From NCBI GenBank assembly GCA_024758765.1, contig CP101406.1, forward strand, positions 2,542,001-2,606,000: a DNA stretch of 64,000 bases, given 5' to 3'. The position numbers and the translations under genes were made by a program. The notes under the pieces are model-generated. The model was not told the origin of the DNA. It was given only the letters and a program-made list of their open reading frames with translations, and searched no databases. The stretch is from Mycobacterium sp. SVM_VP21. Lineage in GTDB: Bacteria > Actinomycetota > Actinomycetes > Mycobacteriales > Mycobacteriaceae. The stretch's first letter is position 1, and every line of letters starts with the position of its first letter. Shown piece by piece: positions 26,783 to 34,249 of the stretch.

Positions 26783-27251
26783 TTCATGACTGGAGCCACT
26801 ACGGTAACTCTGGGCACGCTGGTCAACCGCGTGAATGGACGATTTTCGGGTAACGCCGGTTGCGAGCCGGGCCACCCCCATCCGACGCCCGGGGACGCCG
26901 GAGATATGGCGAGCGCCGGCACGGGGCCGATCGCCGCTGGAGGCATGGCAGGGCGCGGGCCCGTAGCGGCCGACCACTCCTGGTTGAGTCATCAGAAGCG
27001 GACCTAAGTCTTCTTATTCCCGCCCGCCGACTCCGTTAGCACATCAACGGGCCGGGCGTGGCGGTTTCATTCAAGGAATCTTTCAAATCCAAAGACGGTT
27101 ATTGACGCCTCTTGCAATACTTCTGCCAGTTGCCAACTGAAGGCGCGGCGTACGGTGCGACATCTGCTGGGGGCATGTCGGACGACGTAATGGCTTGCCG
27201 TGCAATCAGCTTGGCGACATCGTCAGTGACTGTTGCGATCTAGGGGTATCG
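26783..27251. other. 469-bp divergent intergenic region, no gene seen
   Basis: Between the divergent starts of the GjpA-like gene and the PE-PPE-like gene no frame shows coding character. The stretch 27061-27130 is AT-rich and includes TTGACG at 27102 and the words CAAGGAATC and CAAATCC. It probably holds promoters, but no well-spaced -10 was found. Confidence 0.5.
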
Positions 27252-28013
27252 ATGAAGCAAATCATCTTCGGCGCAATGCTGTTTGGCGCCGCACTGGGTT
27301 TGGCCGGCGCAGCCAACGCCGCCAACGACAACCAGTACGAATTCCTTTACGGCTCAACAGACGCGTTGGTCCTGGGCCCGACCGGAATCCCTACACCGAG
27401 TGCCAATTACATCAGCAACGGCGTCGATCTGTACCTCGGTCCGCTGGGGTACAGCGGCACCGTCGCGTCGACGTTGCCGCTGACCATGCCCAACAGCTTG
27501 GACTTCTTGAACAGCGTCCCACAGGGGCAAGCCATCCTCGTCAACGCGATCCTCGCCGACTACAACGCCGGCGAGATGGGCTGTGACGCCTCCGGCGTCT
27601 GCACCGACCCGCTGACCATTTTCACCTACTCGCAGAGCAGTCTCATCGCCTCCTACGCCCAACAGCAACTCACCGAAGCCGGCGTCCCCAGCGACGCTTT
27701 ACGTTTCGTGATGCTCGGCGCCAACCCCGAAGCCGTCCCCACCAGCCTGTACCCCACCGAAGTATTCAACATCCAAGGCGACGTCTACACGAACCCCATA
27801 GTCCAAAGTTGGATAGACCTGCTGTTCGGGGGAACGAGTTGGCAGGACTTGCTGTACGGGTTGGCTCTGCATAGCGCCTACTTCGGGTTGACGGCAGACC
27901 AAATCGACTCGGCCACATCGGTTGTCGATGGGATGACCACGTTCAACGAGATTCCAACGCTCGACTTCGGCGACCTGGGGCAAGCGCTGTGGAATGCACT
28001 CTTTGCGGTGTGA
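27252..28013 (+). CDS. Secreted PE-PPE-like alpha/beta hydrolase
   Basis: The protein has 253 residues. A clean Sec signal (IIFGAMLFGAALGLAGAANA, cleavage after about residue 22) is followed by a PE-PPE-like serine hydrolase core. NYISNGVDLYLGPLGYSG is typical of the domain, the nucleophile Ser lies in IFTYSQSSLIAS, and RFVMLGANPEAVPT follows the next strand. It is shorter than a full PE-PPE domain and has no PE/PPE part. The GTATCG just before the ATG gives only a weak ribosome-binding site (AGGGG at 27242-27246). It is the second PE-PPE-like gene in 6 kb. Confidence 0.75.
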   Translation: MKQIIFGAMLFGAALGLAGAANAANDNQYEFLYGSTDALVLGPTGIPTPSANYISNGVDLYLGPLGYSGTVASTLPLTMPNSLDFLNSVPQGQAILVNAILADYNAGEMGCDASGVCTDPLTIFTYSQSSLIASYAQQQLTEAGVPSDALRFVMLGANPEAVPTSLYPTEVFNIQGDVYTNPIVQSWIDLLFGGTSWQDLLYGLALHSAYFGLTADQIDSATSVVDGMTTFNEIPTLDFGDLGQALWNALFAV

Positions 28014-28102
28014 TGCCTAGGTGAGGAGTTGGGCCGGGCAGCACTCGGCTCAACTCCGCCTGGGGGGCGTCAACATCGCGCCACGGGATACCAAGACCGT
28101 TG

Positions 28103-28176
28103 TAGGGCGGGCGGGGCTCGAACCCGCGACCAATGGATTATGAGTCCACGGCTCTAACCAACTGAGCTACCGCCCC
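28103..28176 (-). tRNA. tRNA-Met (anticodon CAT)
   Basis: The minus strand folds as a 74-nt cloverleaf. The acceptor stem is GGGGCGG with CCGCCCT, and the D-arm is AGCTCAGTTGGTTAGAGC. The anticodon loop is CTCATAA and the T-arm GCGGG-TTCGAGC-CCCGC, with discriminator A. CCA is not encoded. The first acceptor pair is G-U. The stem is complementary from position 1, so this is an elongator-type Met tRNA; a lysidine-modified Ile2 tRNA also has CAT and cannot be fully excluded. Confidence 0.9.
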
Positions 28177-28319
28177 TGATACGCATGTGCGCGGGAACCA
28201 TCGTGCCATGCCGCGTCAGCGGCGTCTCCATGCGCCGTCGCCGCGATCCTCCACGTCCGGGAACCGCCGAACCCGTCCGCAACATCACGCACCAACGGCG
28301 TGCCTACTCATCGTTATAT

Positions 28320-28333
28320 TGCAATGCTTGCAT
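28320..28333 (+). promoter_or_regulatory. Inverted repeat upstream of the His-rich microprotein
   Basis: TGCAA-TGC-TTGCA overlaps a second palindrome ATGC-TT-GCAT in an AT-rich patch 22 bp before the ATG at 28355. Size and location fit an operator of a metal-responsive ArsR/SmtB-type repressor; the regulator is not encoded nearby. Confidence 0.4.
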
Positions 28334-28354
28334 ATTTCAGGTATCGTCGCTGCC

Positions 28355-28507
28355 ATGAACACGACAGAGCACCAGACCCACTCGCACACCGAACACACCC
28401 ACGGCCCCGGCTGCGGCCACGAGGCAGTGCAGCACGGCGACCACGTGGACTACCTACACGATGGTCATCGTCACGCCGCTCACGGTGACCACTACGACGA
28501 GCACTGA
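28355..28507 (+). CDS. Histidine-rich metal-binding microprotein
   Basis: The protein has 50 residues, 15 of them His, mostly in HxH, HxxH and DGHRH patterns (HSHTEHTHGPGCGHE, DYLHDGHRHAAHGDHYDEH). It contains one Cys and no membrane segment. Such peptides bind Zn, Ni, Co or Cu and act as a metal buffer or chaperone. The frame is open upstream to 28187, but the composition changes abruptly at this ATG. Inverted repeats precede it and a strong hairpin follows at 28572-28609, so it is a self-contained unit. Confidence 0.75.
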   Translation: MNTTEHQTHSHTEHTHGPGCGHEAVQHGDHVDYLHDGHRHAAHGDHYDEH

Positions 28508-28571
28508 TCACTCACCAACCAGCAAGCGGCGTAGGCGTGTCCGCAACCTCGGCAATGGACAGTACGCAATC

Positions 28572-28609
28572 GATGAGGAAGGCTCCGCAATAGCGGGGCC
28601 TTCCTCATC
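28572..28609. terminator. 17-bp-stem hairpin between convergent genes
   Basis: GATGAGGAAGGC pairs perfectly with GCCTTCCTCATC. The inner part adds a T-G pair and CCGC-AATA-GCGG, giving a 17-bp stem with a 4-nt loop. It lies between the convergent ends of the His-rich gene and the sigma factor gene and should terminate both. Confidence 0.75.
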
Positions 28610-28628
28610 AGCGCGCGGGGAAGGCTGG

Positions 28629-29516
28629 CTAGTTGCCACTGTCCGACTCCTGGGGCGGATCGGGCAGCTCCATACCGGCCAAGCGGACCGGGTCGGCGAT
28701 CGAGACGATACCCACCAACCGACCATCTCGGACCGTGCACGCCATCAAGGCCAGCGGCCGGCCCGTCGGGCCCCAGCCCAAGATTCCGGGCTCGCCGTTG
28801 ACCAGGACACGACGCGCCGTGATCCGCGCCCCCTGGCCTCGACGGACCGCCTCCAGGACCGCACTGGCTCCGGTCGTGACGGTCACCCCACGCACTGTGT
28901 GTTGACGCCAAGTGACGTCGGGGTCGAGTACCCCCAGGAGAGCCTCGAAGTCCCCGCCTTGCGCGGCGGCCAGAAAGGCGTCGACGACCTCGCGCTGCGC
29001 CCGCCGATCCCCCGCCGGGGTGGGTGCGTCCTGGACTTTGCGGCGTGCCCGGCTGGCCGCCATCTTGGCGGCATCAGTCGATTTGCCGATGATTGGCCCG
29101 ATCTCGGCGAAGGACACCGCGAACATGTCGTGCAGGACGAACGCGAGTCGTTCGTCGGGGCGCAGCGAGCCCAGCACCACCAGCAGCGCCAGCCCGATTG
29201 AATCCGCTAGCACCGCAGCGTCTTCGGGGGTGTCGCGGTCATCGGTCACGACGAGGTCGGGCAGGTTCTGATCGATCGAGACTTCGGGCTGAGCGGCACG
29301 GGAACGCAGGGTGTCGATGCAGATCCGGCTGATCACCGTCGTCAACCAGCCCGGCAGGTTGTCGATCACGTCGACGTCCTGGCGAGACAGCCGCAGCCAG
29401 GCCTCCTGGACCGCATCTTCGGCGTCCGAACCCGAGCCCAGCACGCGATACGCCAACGCCAGCAGGCGGTGACGCTGCTCCTCGAAGGCCTGTGCCAGCT
29501 GCGTCTCGGTGGTCAT
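28629..29516 (-). CDS. ECF41-type RNA polymerase sigma factor with SnoaL-like C-terminal domain (SigJ-like)
   Basis: The protein has 295 residues. Sigma region 2 covers about 10-75 (LLALAYRVLGSGSDAEDAVQEAWLRL) and region 4 about 110-170 (RLAFVLHDMFAVSFAEIGPIIGKSTDAAKMAASRARRKV). A SnoaL/NTF2-like domain covers about 175-280 (REVVDAFLAAAQGGDFEALLGVLDPDVTW), which in ECF41 factors replaces an anti-sigma factor. The terminal NPDKV-like motif appears altered to IADPVRL. ECF41 genes are usually autoregulated and adjacent to their single target. Here the divergent DoxX-like gene shares a mirror-image promoter (29518-29580). Confidence 0.85.
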   Translation of the reverse strand: MTTETQLAQAFEEQRHRLLALAYRVLGSGSDAEDAVQEAWLRLSRQDVDVIDNLPGWLTTVISRICIDTLRSRAAQPEVSIDQNLPDLVVTDDRDTPEDAAVLADSIGLALLVVLGSLRPDERLAFVLHDMFAVSFAEIGPIIGKSTDAAKMAASRARRKVQDAPTPAGDRRAQREVVDAFLAAAQGGDFEALLGVLDPDVTWRQHTVRGVTVTTGASAVLEAVRRGQGARITARRVLVNGEPGILGWGPTGRPLALMACTVRDGRLVGIVSIADPVRLAGMELPDPPQESDSGN

Positions 29517-29517
29517 C

Positions 29518-29580
29518 GGTTACCTCTCGTGGTGTCGGTCCGTCATAGGTAATGACGAACCCCACCCGACCGAGGTAACC
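29518..29580. promoter_or_regulatory. Mirror-symmetric bidirectional ECF-type promoter
   Basis: The plus strand reads GGTTACC (29518-29524), 16 nt, CGTC (29541-29544). The minus strand reads exactly the same from the other side: GGTTACC (29580-29574), 16 nt, CGTC (29557-29554). Both halves are centred on 29549 and extended by GGTTACCTC and CGTCAT arms. The spacer length and CGTC -10 match ECF41 promoters; the known -35 is TGTCACA. Each promoter faces its own gene, the sigma factor to the left and the DoxX-like gene to the right. Confidence 0.7.
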
Positions 29581-29601
29581 ACGAACACAAAGGAGCACGC
29601 C

Positions 29602-29985
29602 ATGAACACCACCCTGTGGATCATCGCCGGCGCCGCCGCGGCCGCATACGCCATCGGCGGCGCCACCCTGCTACTGCTGCCCCGGGCGAAGTACCGCACG
29701 TTGGGCACCAACCAGCACTGGGTCGACGATTTCGGCGACGGCCACCTCACGGCCATTGGCATCATCAAGCTGCTCGGCGCAGCCGGGCTGATCCTGCCGG
29801 CGGCTGTCGGAGTGGCACCACTGCTGGTGCCGTTCGCCGCCACCGGTCTGATGCTGTTCATGGCCGGTGCCGCCACCACCCGATTCCGCCGCAGCGAGTG
29901 GGCCTATATGGCCGGCGACGTCGTCTTTATCGCGATGTTCGCGTTCCTGGCCTGGGGCCGATTCGCGCTGCACCCGTTCACCTGA
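29602..29985 (+). CDS. DoxX-like four-helix membrane protein
   Basis: The protein has 127 residues and four membrane helices: an N-terminal LWIIAGAAAAAYAIGGATLL, then GHLTAIGIIKLLGAAGLILP, PLLVPFAATGLMLFMAGAA and VVFIAMFAFLAWG. The GIIKLLGAAGL signature is typical of DoxX-like proteins. A strong AAAGGAG lies at 29589-29595. It is divergent from the ECF41 sigma factor and under one half of its symmetric promoter, so it is probably the sigma factor's target, perhaps in redox or detoxification at the membrane. Confidence 0.82.
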   Translation: MNTTLWIIAGAAAAAYAIGGATLLLLPRAKYRTLGTNQHWVDDFGDGHLTAIGIIKLLGAAGLILPAAVGVAPLLVPFAATGLMLFMAGAATTRFRRSEWAYMAGDVVFIAMFAFLAWGRFALHPFT

Positions 29986-30080
29986 ACTCGCGGCGTCATC
30001 GAACCACCGAACCCGCAGTTCACCATAGGTTTTGTCGGGCAAGTGATCGAGCATTACCAAGCTAGGCTTACTATCCCAAG

Positions 30081-30944
30081 ATGACCGCGGAAACCTTCGT
30101 CACCCATGCGCCCGGCGACGTCCGAATCATCGCCGACCGCCACGGTGACCCCGACGCACGCGCCGTGGTGTTCCTGCACGGCGGCGGGCAGACCCGCCGG
30201 TCCTGGGGCCGGGCCGCCGCGGCGGTTGCCGAGCGCGGCTGGCAGGCGGTCACCGTCGACCTGCGCGGCCACGGCGAGTCGGATTGGGCAAGCGAAGGCG
30301 ACTACCGGTTGGTCAGCTTCGCCGCCGACGTCCACGAGGTGCTGCGCACCCTGCCTCCGGACCCGGTGCTGGTCGGCGCCTCCCTGGGCGGGTGCACCGC
30401 GATGCTGCTCGGCGGCGAACTGGCGCCGGGGGCTGCCAGCGCAGTGGTGCTGGTCGACATCGTGCCCAACATGGATGCCTCCGGCGCGCAGCGCGTTCAG
30501 GCGTTCATGGCCGAGAACATGGAGTCCGGCTTCGACTCCCTCGATGAGGTCGCCGACGCGATCGCCGCCTACAACCCGCACCGGCCCCGCCCCGCCGACC
30601 TCAACGGGCTCACCGCCAACCTGCGTCGGCGCGGCGAGCGCTGGTATTGGCACTGGGACCCGCAGTTCATCAGCGGTCCCGAGCACCAGGGACCAATGGA
30701 GATCCACGACGTCGAGCGGCTCAACACCGCGGTGCAGACCATCCTCGACGACGGTGTACCGATGCTGCTGGTACGCGGCCAGCTCAGCGACTTGGTCAGC
30801 GCGGCCAACGCCGAGGAGTTCTTGGCCCGGTTCCCGCAGGTGGAGTTCGTCGATGTTGCCGGGGCCGGTCACATGGTCGCCGGGGACCGCAACGACATTT
30901 TCGCCGACGCCATCTTGGGCTTTTTAGCGCGGCACTCCGCCTAG
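30081..30944 (+). CDS. Alpha/beta-hydrolase fold enzyme
   Basis: The protein has 287 residues. HGGGQTRRSWG carries the oxyanion-hole stretch, DLRGHGESDW follows strand 4, the nucleophile Ser is in GASLGGCTAML, the catalytic Asp is probably in RGQLSDLVS and the His in GAGHMVAGD. It is cytosolic, with no signal. It resembles haloalkane-dehalogenase/haloperoxidase or lactonase-like hydrolases with a cap domain at about 150-210; the substrate is unknown. It ends 1 bp before the convergent CMD-like gene. Confidence 0.85.
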   Translation: MTAETFVTHAPGDVRIIADRHGDPDARAVVFLHGGGQTRRSWGRAAAAVAERGWQAVTVDLRGHGESDWASEGDYRLVSFAADVHEVLRTLPPDPVLVGASLGGCTAMLLGGELAPGAASAVVLVDIVPNMDASGAQRVQAFMAENMESGFDSLDEVADAIAAYNPHRPRPADLNGLTANLRRRGERWYWHWDPQFISGPEHQGPMEIHDVERLNTAVQTILDDGVPMLLVRGQLSDLVSAANAEEFLARFPQVEFVDVAGAGHMVAGDRNDIFADAILGFLARHSA

Positions 30945-30945
30945 C

Positions 30946-31686
30946 TCAGCCGAACACGGTCTGGCCGTCGGCACCCAGCAGGTAGCGTTCGGTGCCGTCG
31001 GCCACCCGGGGGGCATCGGCGGCCAGTGCCACCGCAATCTTGTTGCCGGCGTTGCGCATCACGTCCAACGTCAGCTCGACGGCCTGCTCGTCGGTGAAGT
31101 GCCGGCGTACCCCGGCGGCTACGTCGGCGTCGATGTGGGTCGGCGTCCAGATCAGCGCGTCGACGTAGCGCAACGCGGCCTTCTGCGCGTCGCTGAGCAA
31201 CGCGGACTCCTCAAAACGTTCGATGTCGTCGTAGAGCGATTCGGAGCCTCCGGCGTCCAGCGCAGTCGTCTCGCGCAGTGACTTGCACAGCCGGCAGTTG
31301 TGCTGGGCCGCGCCGCGTAGCCGGACCACCTCCGAGGTCACCGCATCCAGGGACCGTAGCCGGGCCACGGCGGGCATGAACCCGTTGAACAGCGCGTCAG
31401 CCAGCTGACCCGCGGTATCCCCGCCCCTCGCAGCTGACGGCAGCGCCACCCCGAGGGCATCGAGGCCGGCCCGCACCCGCGGCGCGAAGTCGGCGATGAA
31501 CATCTGCACGACCGCACCGAACGTCTGCTCCCCCAACGCCTCTCGCAGCCGGTCCCGCTGAGCATCGGTGATCATCGAGACGTCGACACGGAACTGCTCG
31601 GCGAAGTCGGCCACCGCGGGATCGGAGTCGGCCGCCGGCTCGCCCGACAGTGTCTCCAACCGGTTCAGCTCAGCGAGAACGTCCAT
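30946..31686 (-). CDS. Carboxymuconolactone-decarboxylase-like protein with CxxC
   Basis: The protein has 246 residues. Its C-terminal half shows the AhpD/CMD core: [23 protein letters not shown], with redox-type CRLC, followed by helices ([32 protein letters not shown]). It is an all-helical cytosolic protein. Together with the ECF41 sigma factor 1.5 kb away it recalls the COE (carboxymuconolactone decarboxylase, oxidoreductase, epimerase) genes typically linked to ECF41 factors, but here it is separated from the promoter by the hydrolase gene. Confidence 0.8.
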   Translation of the reverse strand: MDVLAELNRLETLSGEPAADSDPAVADFAEQFRVDVSMITDAQRDRLREALGEQTFGAVVQMFIADFAPRVRAGLDALGVALPSAARGGDTAGQLADALFNGFMPAVARLRSLDAVTSEVVRLRGAAQHNCRLCKSLRETTALDAGGSESLYDDIERFEESALLSDAQKAALRYVDALIWTPTHIDADVAAGVRRHFTDEQAVELTLDVMRNAGNKIAVALAADAPRVADGTERYLLGADGQTVFG

Positions 31687-31687
31687 C

Positions 31688-31801
31688 CCACCGAGTTTAT
31701 GCGGCGGTTCCAGCTTCGCCTCTCCTTCGTCGAGGCCCGCTAAACCACCGAGTTTATGCGGCGGTTCCAGCTTCGCCCCTCCTTCGTCGAGGCCCGCTAA
31801 A
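31688..31801. repeat. Tandem pair of a 57-bp dispersed repeat
   Basis: Two 57-bp units (31688-31744 and 31745-31801) differ at one position, followed by 7 bp of a third. A third, diverged copy is at 62163-62219. Each can form GCCTC-N9-GAGGC or an equivalent. They lie directly upstream of the start of the CMD-like gene and just before the broken quinone oxidoreductase. See findings. Confidence 0.8.
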
Positions 31802-31839
31802 CCACCGATTATGGACGCTGCGGCAATAGGGTGAAACCC

Positions 31840-31996
31840 ATGCGCGTTGTCGTCATCACCAAGACCGGCCCCCCATCGGTCCTACAGGTGCAGGACCGCC
31901 CCGACCCGCCGCCGCCCGCCAGCGGGCAGGTACGGATCGGGGTGCGGGCAGCGAGCGGCGGGCGTGAACTTTGCCGACCACCTTGCCCGAATGGGT
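31840..31996 (+). pseudogene. Quinone oxidoreductase (MDR family), N-terminal relic
   Basis: The ATG at 31840 starts [19 protein letters not shown], then VRIGVRAA, the expected beginning of a zinc-independent NADPH:quinone oxidoreductase. A 7-nt insertion (about 31950-31956) shifts the frame; in the next frame the family sequence resumes as GVNFADHLARMG and then stops matching at about 31996. The matching C-terminal end is found 2.1 kb later at 34159-34239. About 240 central codons are missing, so the gene is dead and was replaced by foreign DNA. Confidence 0.75.
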
Positions 31997-32075
31997 AGAG
32001 CCAGCAGGCCGCTACGCCGGGCGGGCAGACTGGCAACCGCTGGCCAAATCGCCCTAGCTAGCACTAACCCTTGCC

Positions 32076-32753
32076 TCAGTTGTTGGTAGTCGTGGTGTCG
32101 TGAGTTTGGACTCGGTTGCGCATGACTCCATTGATAACTACTGCAACCTGGTACAACACCTTGACAGCTGCCAACATTTGAGCGCCGGCATAGGTCGCCG
32201 TCATCGCCACCAACGCGGCCAGGATGCTGTTCTCGACAGCATGGCTGGTCAACAACGGGTCTCCGCCAGCAACAACAGCCCACAGGATTGTTACCACGGA
32301 GGCAATCACATTGGCTATCGCGGTAATCAAGAACACCGCTACCAGGTCGAGGTATGCCGAACTGTCATCAGCATCGACTCGGCCACGTTGGACAATGCTT
32401 CGTGCGAGCGCGACTGTGCTCTTCTCGCCATCTTCGGTGACCTGTGCAGGTGGCGATTTAAGTGTATTGACAACTAGCAGCGCGGTGACACGATCGAACG
32501 GCATAGCAAGGATCAACGCCACGGCAGCCAATGCGATCGCGAAACCCATCGAGGTAAACGAAAGCAATGGCCCAGCGACTTCCGCGACTTTCACATCAAT
32601 GTGGCGTGGTTTGGACCGAAGACCACACATCAGCCCTAGCACCGTCAGGCCGCTCATGGCCGAGAGGTAGAAGTTGGGGTGTTTGACAATCCGCTTCCAC
32701 CGCGATGCGATCAAAGATGCGTTGGCCATAAGGTTGTTACCCTTGCGACCCAT
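32076..32753 (-). CDS. Four-helix membrane protein of the inserted two-gene module (candidate effector)
   Basis: The protein has 225 residues from the ATG at 32753. Four hydrophobic segments are evident: FYLSAMSGLTVLGLMCGL, LLSFTSMGFAIALAAVALIL, LDLVAVFLITAIANVIASVV and SILAALVAMTATYAGAQMLA. A polar cytoplasmic loop of about 50 residues lies between helices 2 and 3. No known enzyme motif is seen. The ATG lies inside the preceding gene (17-nt overlap), so translation is coupled; ATG 32729 is the other possible start. Bases are much less GC-rich than the surroundings (32281-32340 is 30 G+C of 60). A membrane-perturbing effector is my inference. Confidence 0.75.
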   Translation of the reverse strand: MGRKGNNLMANASLIASRWKRIVKHPNFYLSAMSGLTVLGLMCGLRSKPRHIDVKVAEVAGPLLSFTSMGFAIALAAVALILAMPFDRVTALLVVNTLKSPPAQVTEDGEKSTVALARSIVQRGRVDADDSSAYLDLVAVFLITAIANVIASVVTILWAVVAGGDPLLTSHAVENSILAALVAMTATYAGAQMLAAVKVLYQVAVVINGVMRNRVQTHDTTTTNN

Positions 32754-33660
32754 TGGTAAATGTCTTTCGTGCCGACTCAATCAGCGCAAGGACCCGATCG
32801 CGTATCAGCCCTTCGGTATCGGCGTCGGCAACCGTCGGCACTTTGACAAAGACGCGTTGCTGGTGCTTACTGCTCGTAATTGTGGTCTCTTTGTCGGAGT
32901 TTCCCTTACGGCCCGTGATTTTAAATTTGCTCATGGAGGCAGCCGCATGCGTTAGGGAGCTGCGGATCGCCCTGACAATACCGCTGTCGATACTGAGGGC
33001 CTGTTTGCGAGCGGCACGCACCCTAACTTCTGCTTCGTGACCACCAGATTCGTCGGCAAGCTCAGCGAGCTTGTGACTGTGGTCGTCCCAGTCAAAGTTC
33101 GGCCGTGTCACTGTGGCGGTTGCCTCTCGGATCCGCGAAAAGGACTCGATTTCGGTTAGCAGTGAAGGTGACTGTACCGGATTGATGTCGAATTCAACTG
33201 CGCGCTTGCTCCAGATCTCTTCTGCAAGTAGCTGAAAGTAACGAGCTAACCGCACGGCCGTGATTCCATTCCGGGCGCTCTCGAACGCGATGAACCGATC
33301 TTCTGGGGTGATCGACACCACGATCGCGGCCACTTGTGCGAGCCACTTTCCGTCAGGGGTGGTACCACTGTCAGTTTGCCCAGTGCGGTAATCGAAGTAG
33401 ACCGGCACCTCGTCGGGGGTCCCGGCCACTATGGTGCCGTAGAAAACTTGGCGTGGCGCCTCACGCGCATCGGGCCCGTCATCTGTAGACGCTTTCAGGT
33501 CGATCGCGAACGTGAGATCTCTAGAAACTGCTTGCAGGGTCTGGGGCGATTCTCTGGCCGCGATTTCCTCGAAAAGCTCGCCGTAGGGAAGCAATTCGTC
33601 ACCTTCGCGGGCGTTCATCGTCCACAGCCTGAAGGTGACGGTACGGTGACTCGGGGGCAT
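32737..33660 (-). CDS. Soluble DUF4747-reminiscent protein of the inserted module (candidate sensor)
   Basis: The protein has 307 residues from the ATG at 33660, with AAGGAG just upstream at 33665-33670. It is soluble. The N-terminal part is beta-rich (RTVTFRLWTMN, RQVFYGTIVAGTPDE). The middle reads PEDRFIAFESARNGITAVRL, then ARYFQLLAEEIWSK and TVTRPNFDWDD. The C-terminal part has SLTHAAASMSKFKITGRKGN. This order of blocks recalls DUF4747 (a strand ending FFES, a paired-helix segment, then I-x-RPN-x-D), but I could not check it. Unrecognised catalytic residues. It is the upstream gene of an operon with the 4-TM protein, on lower-GC DNA inside a broken chromosomal gene. Confidence 0.75.
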   Translation of the reverse strand: MPPSHRTVTFRLWTMNAREGDELLPYGELFEEIAARESPQTLQAVSRDLTFAIDLKASTDDGPDAREAPRQVFYGTIVAGTPDEVPVYFDYRTGQTDSGTTPDGKWLAQVAAIVVSITPEDRFIAFESARNGITAVRLARYFQLLAEEIWSKRAVEFDINPVQSPSLLTEIESFSRIREATATVTRPNFDWDDHSHKLAELADESGGHEAEVRVRAARKQALSIDSGIVRAIRSSLTHAAASMSKFKITGRKGNSDKETTITSSKHQQRVFVKVPTVADADTEGLIRDRVLALIESARKTFTNGSQG

Positions 33661-33673
33661 GCAACTCCTTAGG

Positions 33674-33805
33674 TCAAAAAGCACAGAACTGGTCCCGGCT
33701 GAGATAGCGTTTCCAGGCGCAGACCCGTTGGTCGATCTCGTGGGCTAGATTGCCACGCGTTGCGCAGAAGCAGGTACAGCCATGGTCACGCCTACGTTTC
33801 CGCAT
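33674..33805 (-). CDS. Possible 43-residue Cys-containing leader ORF
   Basis: From the ATG at 33805 the frame encodes a basic 43-residue peptide (MRKRRRDHGCTCFCATRG near its start, CAW and FCAF near its end) with five Cys. It ends 13 nt before the start codon of the DUF4747-like gene; an upstream GTG at 33877 would add 24 residues. Position suggests a translationally linked leader peptide or small third component, but it could be chance. Confidence is low. Confidence 0.3.
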   Translation of the reverse strand: MRKRRRDHGCTCFCATRGNLAHEIDQRVCAWKRYLSRDQFCAF

Positions 33806-34158
33806 CTCCCTCGGGAAGGAGGGCGATACAATCGGCCCTCGATAAACAACGGGACTAGCTATACCAGAAGGCGACACCCTTATCGACGAGGCCCCGCAGA
33901 GTTATATCAGATTCGATCGATCACGATCAGAGGATCGATTCACTCCGCATCAGTTCATGACATTCGGTTGGAGTGGGTCTATGCGACACTCGCGGTCACG
34001 AACACAGTTTGCGGACCGCAGCGCCAATACTGATGTGCCTGCAATTCTAGGCCCAAAATGGGCGGCCCCGGTGAACTGCAGGACCGCGTGGGCTACCTTG
34101 CGCGGATACGGGTGACTAAGGCCGGCGGGCCGGTGCTGGCGCACGCAGAAACCGAAGG
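33806..34158. other. Intergenic DNA of the insert, likely promoter of the two-gene module
   Basis: This AT-richer stretch has no convincing gene. It holds an inverted repeat ATCGATC (33916-33922) and GATCGAT (33933-33939) spaced by 10 bp in a GATC-dense patch. On the minus strand, TATAGC near 33860 resembles a -10. From about 34058 the composition returns to high GC and may already be damaged quinone-oxidoreductase sequence. Confidence 0.4.
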
Positions 34159-34239
34159 CTGCCGTTCGCGAATGCCCCGGAAGCCCACCGCATTCTGGCC
34201 GCGCGGGAAAACGTCGGCAAGGTGGTGCTGGTGCCCTGA
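34159..34239 (+). pseudogene. Quinone oxidoreductase, C-terminal relic
   Basis: This frame reads LPFANAPEAHRILAARENVG followed by KVVLVP and a stop. It is the standard end of MDR-family NADPH:quinone oxidoreductases (the AxEAHRxLxxxxxxGKxVLxP signature). It is in the same orientation as the N-terminal relic at 31840. The two ends bracket the inserted module and mark the insertion point. It stops 10 bp before the end of htpG. Confidence 0.75.
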
Positions 34240-34249
34240 GGTCACGTGC

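Noticed and set aside
28103..28176. tRNA-Met as the attachment site of the 31.8-34.2 kb module
   Set aside because: The module lies 3.6 kb away inside an oxidoreductase gene. No repeat of the tRNA end was seen near it.
31996..34158. Insertion sequence or prophage as the source of the insert
   Set aside because: No transposase, integrase, terminal inverted repeats or target-site duplication could be found by eye.
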